This document shows, one piece after another, positions 35,382 through 44,612 of a DNA stretch of 57,479 bases. The stretch covers positions 1 through 57,479 of the forward strand of contig NZ_PJJP01000018.1 of NCBI RefSeq assembly GCF_002929555.1, given 5' to 3'. The DNA comes from Cryobacterium sp. N22. Lineage in GTDB: Bacteria; Actinomycetota; Actinomycetes; Actinomycetales; Microbacteriaceae. Under the pieces are notes generated by a model, which did not search any database, was not told the DNA's origin, and was given only the letters and a program-made list of their open reading frames with translations. Both the position numbers and the translations under genes were made by a program. Position 1 is the first letter of the stretch. Each line of letters opens with the position of its first letter.

Positions 35382-36113
35382 TCAGTCGGTCTCCTCGGGC
35401 CCGAAGACGCGGTCGAGCCAGGCGTCAGTTTCGGCGTCGCCCGCGCCGGGTTCGGCGCTGGCGAAGTAGACGCTCAGGCTGAACCTGAGCGGTCCATTCG
35501 TCATCACGATCGAATTCGTGCTGGTTGCGGGATCCCGGGCGCTCCCGTCGAAACCGGTTGCCTCGGACACCTGGGACATCCGGTAACCGGCCCAGCCATC
35601 CCGGGCAAAGTCAACCAGCGTGCCAGTTCCGCGCGCCCCCGCTGATTTCGTTTCGGCATTCGCGGGAATGTCGAAGTCGCCGGTGAACAGAATATCGGCG
35701 GCCTTGGTCTTGCCGGCCCACTCCTCCGCCACCTCGTCGGTGCCAAACTCGGCGACGTTCAAGGCCACGACTGCGGCGGTCACCGCGGTGACACCCTCAC
35801 GGAGGCCCTTTCCTCTACTTGATGTGACGGGCACGATCACCTCCTGGCCGCAACTGGTCAGACCGGCGATCTCCGCCGTGCACAACTCCCCCGTCTCGTA
35901 GTTTTCCAGCCACTCCGCCTCGGTGGGGAACGTCGCCGCGATATCCGCCGCAATCTCTTTCGGATCGGCCGGCGGCGTGACTGTCGGTGCAGACGTCGGG
36001 GCCTCCGCCGCGGGCCCGGTCGAGCATCCGCTCAGCAGCAGGCCCAGGGCCATCAGGCCGACCGCCGCTCGCCGCGCCAGCCGGGTGGTGGATGTGGATG
36101 TGTGACGTGTCAT
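35382..36113 (-). CDS. Predicted lipoprotein of unknown function
   Basis: The 243-aa protein has a basic N terminus, a hydrophobic stretch and lipobox LSGC with C30, so it should be anchored at the outer face of the membrane. After a Thr/Pro-rich spacer comes a mixed domain with two Cys (GELCTAEIAGLTSCGQEV), which could form a disulfide. No family is recognised. The ATG at 36113 has GGGG just upstream; a TAGGGT hexamer lies at 36152-36157 on the same strand. It is divergent to purL. Confidence 0.75.
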   Translation of the reverse strand: MTRHTSTSTTRLARRAAVGLMALGLLLSGCSTGPAAEAPTSAPTVTPPADPKEIAADIAATFPTEAEWLENYETGELCTAEIAGLTSCGQEVIVPVTSSRGKGLREGVTAVTAAVVALNVAEFGTDEVAEEWAGKTKAADILFTGDFDIPANAETKSAGARGTGTLVDFARDGWAGYRMSQVSEATGFDGSARDPATSTNSIVMTNGPLRFSLSVYFASAEPGAGDAETDAWLDRVFGPEETD

Positions 36114-36248
36114 TGAGCCCCCCGCTCGAAGGGACCAGTGCCCCTGGCGCCACCCTAACGTGCGCGATAGACGGCACCGGCCCGGCGATGATGCGGGCCG
36201 GTAGACTAAGCGGGTCAAGCATCCGCTATCTCTGGGAGAACGCCACTC

Positions 36249-38555
36249 GTGACCGCTGTTTCCAATACATCCTCCCGCGGCGTCGCTGACACCGTGACCA
36301 ATGCGATCAACACGCCCGAGAAGGAGCAGCCGTACGCTGCCCTCGGGCTGACGCCCGGCGAATACGCCGAGATTCGCACCATCCTGGGCCGCCGCCCCAC
36401 GTCGGGTGAGCTCGCCATGTACTCCGTCATGTGGAGCGAGCACTGCTCCTACAAGAGCTCGAAGAAGTACCTGCGCCAGTTCGGCGACAAGGTCTCCCCC
36501 GCCATGAAGAAGAACCTGATGGTGGGCATGGGCGAGAACGCCGGCGTGCTCGACGTGGGCGAGGGCTGGGCCGTCACCTTCAAGATCGAATCGCACAACC
36601 ACCCCTCGTACATCGAGCCGTTCCAGGGCGCCGCGACCGGCGTGGGCGGCATCGTGCGCGACATCATCTCGATGGGCGCCCGCCCGGTCGCCGTGATGGA
36701 TGCGCTGCGCTTCGGCGACATCAACGACCCCGACACCGCCCGTGTCGTGCACGGCGTGGTCTCCGGCATCAGCTTCTACGGCAACTGCCTGGGCCTGCCC
36801 AACATCGGCGGCGAAACCTGGTTCGACAAGGTCTACCAGGGCAACCCGCTGGTCAACGCGCTGTCCGTTGGCGTGCTGCGCCACGAGGACCTGCACCTGG
36901 CCAACGCCTCCGGCGCCGGCAACAAGGTGGTGCTCTTCGGGGCCCGCACCGGCGGCGACGGCATCGGCGGCGCATCCATTCTGGCGTCGGACACCTTCAG
37001 CGAGGGCGGCCCGACCAAGCGCCCCGCCGTGCAGGTGGGCGACCCGTTCGCCGAGAAGGTGCTCATCGAGTGCTGCCTCGAGCTGTACCGCGAGAAGCTC
37101 GTCGAGGGCATCCAGGACCTGGGCGCCGCGGGCATCTCCTGCGCCACCAGCGAGCTGGCCTCCAACGGCGACGGCGGCATGTACATCCAGCTGGAGAAGG
37201 TACTGCTGCGCGACCCGTCGCTGACCGCCGAAGAGATCCTGATGAGCGAGAGCCAGGAACGCATGATGGCCGTCGTCACGCCGGAGAAGCTCGCCGGCTT
37301 CCTCGCCGTCGTCGAGAAGTGGGACGTGGAGACCAGCGTGCTCGGCGAGGTCACCGACTCCGGCCGCCTGATCATCGACTTCCACGGTGAAGAGATCGTC
37401 AACGTCGACCCGCGCACCGTCGCCGTCGACGGCCCGGTCTATGACCGCCCGGTGGCCTACCCGACCTGGATCGACGCCCTGCAGGCCGACTCCGCGTCCG
37501 CGCTGCCCCGCGCAACGGATGCCGCGACGCTGCAGGAGCAGTTCCTCGCGCTGCTCGGCTCGCCCAACCTGGCCGACCCGAGCTGGATCACCGACCAGTA
37601 CGACCGTTACGTGATGGGCAACACCGCCCTCTCGTTCCCCGACGACGCCGGCATGATCCGCATCGACGAGGAGTCGGGCCTCGGCTTCGTCATCTCGACC
37701 GACGCCAACGGCCGTTACTGCCAGCTCGACCCGTACCGCGGCGCCCAGCTGGCCCTGGCCGAGGCGTACCGCAACGTGGCCGTCACCGGCGCGGTGCCGG
37801 TGGGCATCAGCGACTGCCTCAACTTCGGCTCGCCGGAGAACCCCGAGGTCATGTGGCAGTTCTCCCAGGCCGTTGAGGGTCTGGCGGATGGCTGCCTCGA
37901 GCTGGAGATCCCGGTCACCGGCGGCAACGTGTCGTTCTACAACCAGACCGGCGACCAGCCGATCCACCCGACGCCGGTCGTGGCCGTGCTCGGCGTGATC
38001 GACGACGTCGCCCGCCGGGTGCCCAGCGGCTGGCAGGACGACGGCCACAACATCTACCTGCTCGGCGTCACCCGCGAAGAGCTCGACGGCTCCGCCTGGA
38101 GCGCCGTGGTGCACGACCACCTCGGCGGCATGCCGCCCGTGGTTGACCTCGGCCGCGAAGCCGACCTCGCCGGTCTGCTGCACGCCGCGTCGATCGAGGC
38201 GCTCATCGACAGCGCGCACGACCTCTCCACGGGTGGCCTCGCACAGGCCCTCGCCGAGGCTGTGCTCCGCTTCGGTGTGGGCGCCCGGGTCTGGCTCGGC
38301 GACATCCTCGAGCGCGACGGCGTCGACGCATCCGTGGCCCTGTTCTCGGAGTCGACCGGCCGCGTGCTGGTCTCGGTGCCGCGTGAGGACGACGTGAAGT
38401 TCCTCGGCCTCTGCGAGGGCCGCGACTACCCGGTGCTGCGCATCGGCGTGACGGATGCGACCGCTCCGGTCCTGGAGATCCAGGACTACTTCACGGTGCC
38501 GCTGACCGAGCTGCAGTCGCGTCACCGCAGCACGCTGCCGAACGCGTTCGCGTAA
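36249..38555 (+). CDS. purL: Phosphoribosylformylglycinamidine synthase subunit PurL
   Basis: The 768-aa large subunit (small-PurL type) converts FGAR to FGAM with ATP and ammonia from PurQ. Motifs are [57 protein letters not shown] and [10 protein letters not shown]. The start is a GTG; a TAGACT hexamer (36202-36207) and TCTGGGAGAA lie upstream. A short inverted repeat AGCGG/CCGCT sits in the leader. It is separated from purS-purQ by three unrelated genes and so has its own promoter. Confidence 0.97.
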   Translation: MTAVSNTSSRGVADTVTNAINTPEKEQPYAALGLTPGEYAEIRTILGRRPTSGELAMYSVMWSEHCSYKSSKKYLRQFGDKVSPAMKKNLMVGMGENAGVLDVGEGWAVTFKIESHNHPSYIEPFQGAATGVGGIVRDIISMGARPVAVMDALRFGDINDPDTARVVHGVVSGISFYGNCLGLPNIGGETWFDKVYQGNPLVNALSVGVLRHEDLHLANASGAGNKVVLFGARTGGDGIGGASILASDTFSEGGPTKRPAVQVGDPFAEKVLIECCLELYREKLVEGIQDLGAAGISCATSELASNGDGGMYIQLEKVLLRDPSLTAEEILMSESQERMMAVVTPEKLAGFLAVVEKWDVETSVLGEVTDSGRLIIDFHGEEIVNVDPRTVAVDGPVYDRPVAYPTWIDALQADSASALPRATDAATLQEQFLALLGSPNLADPSWITDQYDRYVMGNTALSFPDDAGMIRIDEESGLGFVISTDANGRYCQLDPYRGAQLALAEAYRNVAVTGAVPVGISDCLNFGSPENPEVMWQFSQAVEGLADGCLELEIPVTGGNVSFYNQTGDQPIHPTPVVAVLGVIDDVARRVPSGWQDDGHNIYLLGVTREELDGSAWSAVVHDHLGGMPPVVDLGREADLAGLLHAASIEALIDSAHDLSTGGLAQALAEAVLRFGVGARVWLGDILERDGVDASVALFSESTGRVLVSVPREDDVKFLGLCEGRDYPVLRIGVTDATAPVLEIQDYFTVPLTELQSRHRSTLPNAFA

Positions 38556-38565
38556 CTAGCTGTAC

Positions 38566-38631
38566 CTCTCGCGAGAGCGGGCGAATGGTTGCTTCAGCAC
38601 CGCTGAAGCGACCACACGGCCGCTTTCGCGA
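38566..38631. repeat. Dispersed inverted-repeat element, family B copy 2
   Basis: TCGCGAGAGCGG (38569-38580) pairs with CCGCTTTCGCGA (38620-38631), and an inner GGTTGCTTCAGC pairs with GCTGAAGCGACC. It begins 11 bp after purL, between convergent genes. Confidence 0.85.
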
Positions 38632-38687
38632 GAAGCACCATCCGCGAAAGCGGGTGAACACGCGAGTGGGCCGTTCCTGCACGGGGC

Positions 38688-39332
38688 TCAGGGGCGACGG
38701 CGCAGCGGCGTGCGCGGCGGGAAGGCCGCCAGGGCGGCGTTGTAGCGCATCCGTGGCGGTTCGGCCGCGAGGGCGTCAAGCGACACCGGGGACGGATTGG
38801 CCAGCGGGAAGACCGTGACCACGCGCATCCGGCCGCCGTCGTGCACTCCGTAGACCAGGGCCGCTCCGGATCGGCCGGGTGCGCTCACCACGGTGGTGCG
38901 GAAGAACGTGGCCTCGCCGGGAACCTCGTCGTCGATGACCAGAACGTCGCCGCGTGCACCCGCGGGATGCGCCAGATGCGGCAGCGCCGCATCCGTGACC
39001 CGCTGCAGCACCGTTTCGCCGGCCGCATCCGCCGCGTCGAGCAGGAATGCCGCGGGCGTCAGACCGAACTGGCCGGCCAGCTCGCCGTTTCGCCAGCGGT
39101 CGCCCTTGAGACCGAACGGCGTGACCACCCTCGAGAGCAGATACCCGTAGACGTGCATCAGACCGGCGTTGCCGATCGGCCAGGTCGCCGTGATGCCCGC
39201 CGCCGCGTGCAACCTGAGGAACTCGGCCTTGGAGATCACCGGGGACTGGACGTTCTCGTCGATCACCGTGGACAGCGCCCAGTCGTCGAAGCGTCCCGTC
39301 TCGGCGTCGCGGGCGATCTGCTCGAACATCAT
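38688..39332 (-). CDS. Conserved-looking protein of unknown function
   Basis: The 214-aa soluble protein was not recognised. It has no signal peptide or membrane helix. It contains DAADAAGETVLQRVTDAAL and GDVLVIDDEVPGEATFF, an alpha/beta mix, and a basic end. It starts with two Met codons; TACGAT stands exactly 6 nt before the first ATG on the minus strand, a leaderless pattern. It is convergent with purL and divergent to the PHO-box operon, which places its start about 45 bp from the PHO-box repeats, so it could share phosphate control. Confidence 0.65.
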   Translation of the reverse strand: MMFEQIARDAETGRFDDWALSTVIDENVQSPVISKAEFLRLHAAAGITATWPIGNAGLMHVYGYLLSRVVTPFGLKGDRWRNGELAGQFGLTPAAFLLDAADAAGETVLQRVTDAALPHLAHPAGARGDVLVIDDEVPGEATFFRTTVVSAPGRSGAALVYGVHDGGRMRVVTVFPLANPSPVSLDALAAEPPRMRYNAALAAFPPRTPLRRRP

Positions 39333-39375
39333 CTGCCCATCGTAGGCACCTCGCGCAAACGGGTCTGGACGGAAG

Positions 39376-39419
39376 GTTTACATCCTGTTCACCTGGCGCG
39401 GACATTTAGTCCATATGTG
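39376..39419 (+). promoter_or_regulatory. PHO box-like direct repeats (11-bp period) before phn-like operon
   Basis: Units GTTTACATCCT (39376), GTTCACCTGGC (39387), a poor unit at 39398 and GTCCATATGTG (39409) follow one another every 11 bp. GTTCACC-type 11-nt direct repeats are the binding site of the actinobacterial phosphate regulator PhoP. A -10-like TAACAT follows at 39425-39430. Two units match well, one moderately and one poorly. Confidence 0.65.
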
Positions 39420-39468
39420 ACTCCTAACATGAACCATGCGTCCACGAGGGGCGCCGGAACAGGAATGA

Positions 39469-40245
39469 GTGAGCGTGCCTTCTCGCGAACGGGTGTTGGT
39501 CTTCGACTTCGATGGGACTGTCTCCCTCGGACACGGACCGATTCGCTCTTACGCGCGTTTCATCGCCGGCGGCCTGCCCACCGCCGCGGCCGTCGAGTTC
39601 CTCGGCCGCTTCGAAACCGATATCTCCGCGCAACCGTCGGCGACCGGATGGGACGAGCGGCCCATCGACGGGTACGACCTGGTGCGCCTCCTGGCCGAGC
39701 AGTACGACGTGACGGCGAGCGCCCGCAGCACCGCCTACCTGGCCAGCCGGCGCGTGCTCGCGACCCACGCCGCCCCGGTCACCTCGCCCGCCGGCCTCGC
39801 TGACTTCCTCGCCGAGGCCCGCCCGGCGGCCTACCTGGTGCTGGCCACCAATGCCCCCGCCATCCGCCTCGAGGAAGCCCTCGCCGCGCTCGGTCTGGCA
39901 GGGGCGTTCGATGCCGTGCACACCTCCGTGGGCAAGCCGGACGGCTTCGGCCCGCTGCTGGACAGCCTGCTCGCCAGGCTGCCCGCCGGTGCGAGCTCGG
40001 CCAACCTCACCAGCATCGGCGATGTCTGGGAGAACGACCTTGCTCCCGCGCATCGCCGCGGCGCAACCACCGCGCTCGTCGGCGCCCAGCCGCCCCGCAC
40101 CGCCACCCCGACTTACCGGGCCGACCACCTGCACGAGCTGTATCCGGCTCTGCGGGAATGGCTCGATTCCGCCACATCTCCCGCACCAGGCACCACCTTG
40201 CTTGATCCCACTTTCACCACCGCTCTCACCACAGAAAAAGGCTGA
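39469..40245 (+). CDS. HAD-superfamily phosphatase in phn-like operon
   Basis: The 258-aa protein has HAD motif I DFDGT (D13 nucleophile, D15), motif II LATNAPA, a lysine in SVGKPDG, and motif IV GDVWENDLAPA. It probably removes phosphate from a small organic ester in the cytoplasm. The GTG at 39469 has CAGGAA upstream; a GTG two codons later is possible. It is the first gene of an operon with a phosphonate-type importer behind a PHO box, so it may free phosphate from the imported compound. Confidence 0.8.
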   Translation: MSVPSRERVLVFDFDGTVSLGHGPIRSYARFIAGGLPTAAAVEFLGRFETDISAQPSATGWDERPIDGYDLVRLLAEQYDVTASARSTAYLASRRVLATHAAPVTSPAGLADFLAEARPAAYLVLATNAPAIRLEEALAALGLAGAFDAVHTSVGKPDGFGPLLDSLLARLPAGASSANLTSIGDVWENDLAPAHRRGATTALVGAQPPRTATPTYRADHLHELYPALREWLDSATSPAPGTTLLDPTFTTALTTEKG

Positions 40246-40248
40246 CCA

Positions 40249-41223
40249 GTGATCAATAAGAAAGCACTCTCCTTCGTCGCGGCGGCGTCCTTCGCCGCTC
40301 TCGCCCTCACCGGCTGCGCCACCAGCTCGGCAGCGGAAGGCACGCCCACCCCGGCGGCCGACCCCGAGTCGCTGACCCTGGCCTTGGTGCCCTCGCAGGA
40401 CCAGGCCGGGCTCGTCGACACGGCCGCGCCGCTCACCGATATGCTCACCGAGGCCCTCGGCATCCCTGTCACGGGCGTCGTGTCCAAGGACTACCAGGCC
40501 GCCGTCGAAGCAATGGGCGCCGACCAGGCCCAGATCGGCTTCCTGCCGTCGCTGCAGCTCTGGCAGGCCAGCGACATGTACGACGCATCGGTCGTGCTCC
40601 AGACCGAGCGCAACGGCAACATCACCTACCCCGCCCAGTTCATGACCAACAACCCGGACAAGTACTGCGACGACACCCCTGTGGAACGCGACGGCAAGCT
40701 GTTCTGCAACGGCGCCGACGCCCTCGCCGGCCCGGCAGGGCTCGACGCGATCGAGAAGGTGAAGGGCGCCAAGGTGGCTGTGCTCGGCCCGGGCTCCCCC
40801 GCCGGATACATCTACCCGATCCTTGCGCTGAAGAACGCGGGCCTGGACACCGACTCCGACATCGAGCAGATCCCGGTCACCGCCAACGACGCATCCGTGC
40901 TCGCCGTCTATAACGGCGACGCCGAGGTGGGCTTCAGCTTCTGGGACGCCCGCGACATCGTGGCCAAGGACAAGCCCGATGTGGGCCAGAAGGTCGTCGT
41001 GTTCGCGCTGACCGACGAGATCCCCAACGACGGCGTCGCACTCACCAAGAGCCTCTCCCCCGAGCTGCAGGAGAAGATCACCACCGCCCTGGCCGACTAC
41101 TCCGCCACCGAAGAGGGCTCCGCCGTGCTCACCTCCATCTACTCCATCACCAAGCTCGCGCCCGCCGACCCGTCGACGCTCTCCGTCGTCGCCGACGCGG
41201 CCACGAAGCTGGGCCTGCAGTAA
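40249..41223 (+). CDS. Phosphonate/phosphite-type ABC substrate-binding lipoprotein (PhnD-like)
   Basis: The 324-aa protein has a lipoprotein signal (lipobox LTGC, C23) and the PhnD/SsuA-like fold, with VPSQDQAG, KDYQAAVEAMGADQAQIGFLP and NDASVLAVYNGDAEVGF. PhnD-like proteins bind phosphonates, phosphite or phosphate esters by anion contacts in the cleft. Which of these cannot be told. The start is a GTG 3 nt after the HAD gene. Confidence 0.85.
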   Translation: MINKKALSFVAAASFAALALTGCATSSAAEGTPTPAADPESLTLALVPSQDQAGLVDTAAPLTDMLTEALGIPVTGVVSKDYQAAVEAMGADQAQIGFLPSLQLWQASDMYDASVVLQTERNGNITYPAQFMTNNPDKYCDDTPVERDGKLFCNGADALAGPAGLDAIEKVKGAKVAVLGPGSPAGYIYPILALKNAGLDTDSDIEQIPVTANDASVLAVYNGDAEVGFSFWDARDIVAKDKPDVGQKVVVFALTDEIPNDGVALTKSLSPELQEKITTALADYSATEEGSAVLTSIYSITKLAPADPSTLSVVADAATKLGLQ

Positions 41224-41226
41224 CCG

Positions 41227-42048
41227 ATGACTGACCTTCACGACAGCGCGGCGGCCGGGGTACACACCTCGGCCGCCGCGCCGTGGTCAATCCGGATGCG
41301 CGACGTCTCCGTGCGCTACCCCAACGGGGTCGTGGCGCTGAAGGGCGTTTCACTCGACATCGAAGCAGGCGAGATGGTCTCGGTGGTCGGACTCTCCGGC
41401 TCGGGCAAGAGCAGCCTGATCCGAACGATCAACGGGCTCGTGCCGATCAGCTCCGGAACCCTCGAGGTAGGCGGACGGCACCTGGAAACCGCGCGCGGCC
41501 GGGAATTGCGCCAGCTGCGCGGCGAGATCGGCATGATCTTCCAGGGCTTCAACCTGGCTCGCCGTGCCAGCGTGCTGAACAACGTGCTCGTGGGCCGACT
41601 CGCCCACACGCCAACCTGGCGCACCCTGCTCGGCCTCTACCGGGCCGGGGACGTGCGGATCGCCTACGAGGCGCTGAACAGCGTCGGTATTCTCGCTAAG
41701 GCATATGACCGAGCCTCCACGCTCTCCGGCGGGCAGCAGCAGCGGGTGGCCATCGCCCGCGCCCTGGCGCAGCAGCCCAAGCTGGTGCTGGCCGACGAAC
41801 CCGTAGCCAGCCTCGACCCGCCCACCGCGCACGGGGTGATGCGGGACCTGCGCCGGATCAACCAGGAATTGGGTATTACCGTGCTCACCAACCTGCACCT
41901 CCTCGACCTGGCCCGCACCTACGGCACCCGGCTGATCGGACTTCGCGCCGGCGAGGTCGTCTACGACGGCCCGGCCGCGACGGCCTCCGACGCCGTGTTC
42001 GAGACCATCTACGGCCGGTCGATCCAGCACGAGGATGTGCTCGGCTGA
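41227..42048 (+). CDS. Phosphonate-type ABC transporter ATP-binding protein (PhnC-like)
   Basis: The 273-aa ATPase has Walker [10 protein letters not shown], signature [15 protein letters not shown], Walker [14 protein letters not shown] and a switch position in [10 protein letters not shown] with His. It powers the two following permeases. The last base of its stop overlaps the first base of the next gene. Confidence 0.92.
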   Translation: MTDLHDSAAAGVHTSAAAPWSIRMRDVSVRYPNGVVALKGVSLDIEAGEMVSVVGLSGSGKSSLIRTINGLVPISSGTLEVGGRHLETARGRELRQLRGEIGMIFQGFNLARRASVLNNVLVGRLAHTPTWRTLLGLYRAGDVRIAYEALNSVGILAKAYDRASTLSGGQQQRVAIARALAQQPKLVLADEPVASLDPPTAHGVMRDLRRINQELGITVLTNLHLLDLARTYGTRLIGLRAGEVVYDGPAATASDAVFETIYGRSIQHEDVLG

Positions 42049-42851
42049 TGAGCACCCTGGCACCGCTGGTTCTGCCACCGAAGCCGCGCGGTCGCTGGAA
42101 ACCCTGGTTGGGCCTGGCCATCGTGCTGCTCATCACGGCGGTCACACTGAGCCCGCAGTGGGGCATCGCGTTCAGCTTCGACGCGATCGCGCGGAACTGG
42201 CAGAACGGCGCCGACAAGGTGCTCGCCCTCCTGCAGCCCGACTGGACGTTCTTCCCGCGCACCATCCCGCCGCTCGTGGAGACTCTGCAGATGGCCGTGA
42301 TCGCCACCTTCGTGGGTGCCGTGGTGTCGTTGCCACTCAGCCTCTGGGCGGCCCGGCTGACCAATCCGAACCGGTACACCCGCGGGGCACTCAAGACCCT
42401 GCTCAACGCCGTGCGTTCCATTCCCGACCTGCTCTACGCATCCGTGCTGGTGGCCATGGTGGGCGTTGGCGCGTTGCCCGGCATCATCGCTCTGGTGCTG
42501 TTCAACGTGGGCATCATCGTGAAGATGGTGTCGGAGTCGATCGAGGTCAACGACGCCGGCCCGCTCGAAGCCGGCCGTGCCGCCGGCGGCACCCAGCTGC
42601 AGATCAACCGGGCCATCGCCCTGACGGATGCCTGGCCCGCGTTCGTCAACCAGACCCTCTACGTGCTCGAACTCAACGTGCGCGCCTCCACCGTGCTCGG
42701 CCTCGTCGGTGCCGGCGGGCTCGGCCTGCTCATCGACGCCGTGCGCACCTTCTACCGCTACGACCAGCTGTCGCTGATCATCCTCGAAATCCTCGTGGTG
42801 GTCGTCGTCATCGACGCGGTCAGCGCCGCCATTCGACGGAGGCTGGTATGA
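42048..42851 (+). CDS. Phosphonate-type ABC permease, first subunit (PhnE-like)
   Basis: The 267-aa membrane protein has about six helices and an EAA-type loop around EAGRAAGGTQLQINRAIALTDA. PhnE-type motifs include the PPLVETLQMAVIATFVGAV stretch. It overlaps the second permease gene by 4 nt. Two different PhnE-like subunits suggest a heterodimeric channel. Confidence 0.9.
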   Translation: MSTLAPLVLPPKPRGRWKPWLGLAIVLLITAVTLSPQWGIAFSFDAIARNWQNGADKVLALLQPDWTFFPRTIPPLVETLQMAVIATFVGAVVSLPLSLWAARLTNPNRYTRGALKTLLNAVRSIPDLLYASVLVAMVGVGALPGIIALVLFNVGIIVKMVSESIEVNDAGPLEAGRAAGGTQLQINRAIALTDAWPAFVNQTLYVLELNVRASTVLGLVGAGGLGLLIDAVRTFYRYDQLSLIILEILVVVVVIDAVSAAIRRRLV

Positions 42852-43699
42852 CAACCCTCACCCCCACCCCGCCCGCCACCCTCGGCCGATCTGCCCTGGT
42901 GGTGCCGGCCAAGCCCAGTTCCTGGCGCCGGCTGACCGCCACGATCGTGGTGACCGTGATCGTGATCGTTGCGTTCTGGTCGGTCGACATCAACTGGGCC
43001 CGGTTGGGCAGCCTGCCCGGCGAGATCGTGCGTTACCTCTGGCTGATGTTCGCCAACCCCAACTGGGACAAGATCGGCGAGGCTCTGCTGCAGACCTGGC
43101 GGTCGGTGGAGATGGCCTGGGTCGGCACGGTCATCGGCCTGGTGATCTCGCTGCCACTCAGCTTCCTCGCCGCGCGCGGCTTCGCCCCGGCGCCGGCCCG
43201 CGGCGCGCTGCGCCTGTTGTTCTCGGTGATCAGGGCCGTGCCGGAGATCATCATCGCCATCGCCATCCTCTCGGTGACCGGGCTCACCCCGCTCACCGGG
43301 GCACTCGCCCTGGCGGTGAACAGTGTCGGCACGCTCGGCAAGTGGGGGTACGAGGCAATCGAGGGCGTCGACCCGGGGCCCATCGAAGCTGTGCGCGCAG
43401 CGGGCGGGTCGACCCCTGAGGTCATCCGCTGGGGCGTCTGGCCCCAGGCGATGCCCGACTTCGTGTCGTTCTGGCTGTACAGGTTCGAGATCAACGTGCG
43501 CGCCTCCGCGATTCTCGGCCTGATCGGTGTCGGCGGCATCGGCGACATGCTCACCTCGTACACTCAGTATCGCGAGTGGTCCACCGTGGGGATGCTGCTC
43601 CTCGTGGTGGTCGTCGTGACGATGAGCATCGACGCCGTGTCCGGTGCCCTGCGCCGGCGCATAACCGAAGGAGCATCCGTTCGTGAGCTGGACCGGTAA
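42848..43699 (+). CDS. Phosphonate-type ABC permease, second subunit (PhnE-like)
   Basis: The 283-aa protein is a paralogue of the preceding permease, with a longer cytosolic N terminus and the loop EAVRAAGGSTPEVIRWGVWP. The ATG at 42848 was chosen because it overlaps the previous stop (ATGA). Its 3' end overlaps the RpiR gene by 17 nt. Confidence 0.9.
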   Translation: MTTLTPTPPATLGRSALVVPAKPSSWRRLTATIVVTVIVIVAFWSVDINWARLGSLPGEIVRYLWLMFANPNWDKIGEALLQTWRSVEMAWVGTVIGLVISLPLSFLAARGFAPAPARGALRLLFSVIRAVPEIIIAIAILSVTGLTPLTGALALAVNSVGTLGKWGYEAIEGVDPGPIEAVRAAGGSTPEVIRWGVWPQAMPDFVSFWLYRFEINVRASAILGLIGVGGIGDMLTSYTQYREWSTVGMLLLVVVVVTMSIDAVSGALRRRITEGASVRELDR

Positions 43700-44543
43700 C
43701 GACGACGCCACCGTGACGACCCGCATCGCCACCGTGCAGAACTCCCTGCAGCCGAGCGAACTCAGTGTGGTGGCGTTGATCCTCGACGACGCGGAGGGTG
43801 TGGTCGAGATGACCGCGCAGGATCTCTCCGACCGGGCCGGTGTGGCCCGGTCGAGTGTGATTCGCACCTGCCAGAAGCTGGGCTACCGGGGGTTCGCCCA
43901 ACTGCGGGTGGCCCTCACCCGGGAACTCGCGCAGACGCTGGTGGGCGAACGTGACTACGGCGAATCCGCGCTGGGCGCCATCCGTGCCGATATCGACACG
44001 CTGGCCGCCACGCTGCCGCGCATCGCGAGTGTGCTCAGCGAGGATGCGGTGGAACAGGCCGTGAGCACCATCGTGGGGGCGGGCAGATTGCTGGCGCTGG
44101 CCAGCGGGCTCTCGTCGCCGCTCGCGCTGGACGTGGGCATGCGGCTGACCGCGGTCGGCCGGCCCACCGAGTTCGTGGCCGACCCGATCGGGCAGCAGAT
44201 CGCGGCCCGGCAGTTGACGGCCGCGGATGCGGTGCTGATCATCAGCGGCAGCGGCGCAAGCGAGGCGAGCCTCAAGGCGGCCCGCGCCGCCCGGCACACC
44301 GGGGCTGCGGTGGTGGTCATCACCTCCTTCGCCACCTCACCGCTGGTGAGCCTGGCCGACATCAGCCTCGTCGTGGCCCCGGCAGGCGGCACCTTCCGGC
44401 ACGAACTCGAGCACACCTCGCGAGTGCCGCACGTGATCCTGATCGAGTCGCTTGTCGACGTGGTCGCCGCCCGGCTCGGCGATCATGCCCGCACCACCCG
44501 CTCGGCGGTGCTCGAGATCCTCAGCGACAACCTCAGCGAGTAG
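43683..44543 (+). CDS. MurR/RpiR family regulator with SIS domain
   Basis: The 286-aa protein has an N-terminal RpiR HTH (TAQDLSDRAGVARSSVIRTCQKLGY, in part) and a C-terminal SIS domain (VLIISGSGASEASLKAARAARHTGAAVVVI) that normally binds a phosphosugar. Placed last in a phn-like operon, it suggests that the imported compound or its product is a sugar phosphate or similar ester. The start is a GTG inside the end of the permease gene. Confidence 0.88.
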   Translation: MSWTGNDDATVTTRIATVQNSLQPSELSVVALILDDAEGVVEMTAQDLSDRAGVARSSVIRTCQKLGYRGFAQLRVALTRELAQTLVGERDYGESALGAIRADIDTLAATLPRIASVLSEDAVEQAVSTIVGAGRLLALASGLSSPLALDVGMRLTAVGRPTEFVADPIGQQIAARQLTAADAVLIISGSGASEASLKAARAARHTGAAVVVITSFATSPLVSLADISLVVAPAGGTFRHELEHTSRVPHVILIESLVDVVAARLGDHARTTRSAVLEILSDNLSE

Positions 44544-44612
44544 GCAGGTCCCTGCCGCACCGGCTGTGGCGGGTTGCGCCATCCGGGAGTGGGCGCGGGT
44601 GCGCCCCGTGAG

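Noticed and set aside
36114..38525. Upstream extension of the minus-strand lipoprotein frame across purL
   Set aside because: It is antisense to purL. The real protein starts at the ATG at 36113 with a clear lipoprotein signal.
44543..44560. GGCAGG-TC-CCTGCC hairpin after the RpiR gene as a terminator
   Set aside because: The stem is only 6 bp with a 2-nt loop and no T-tract.
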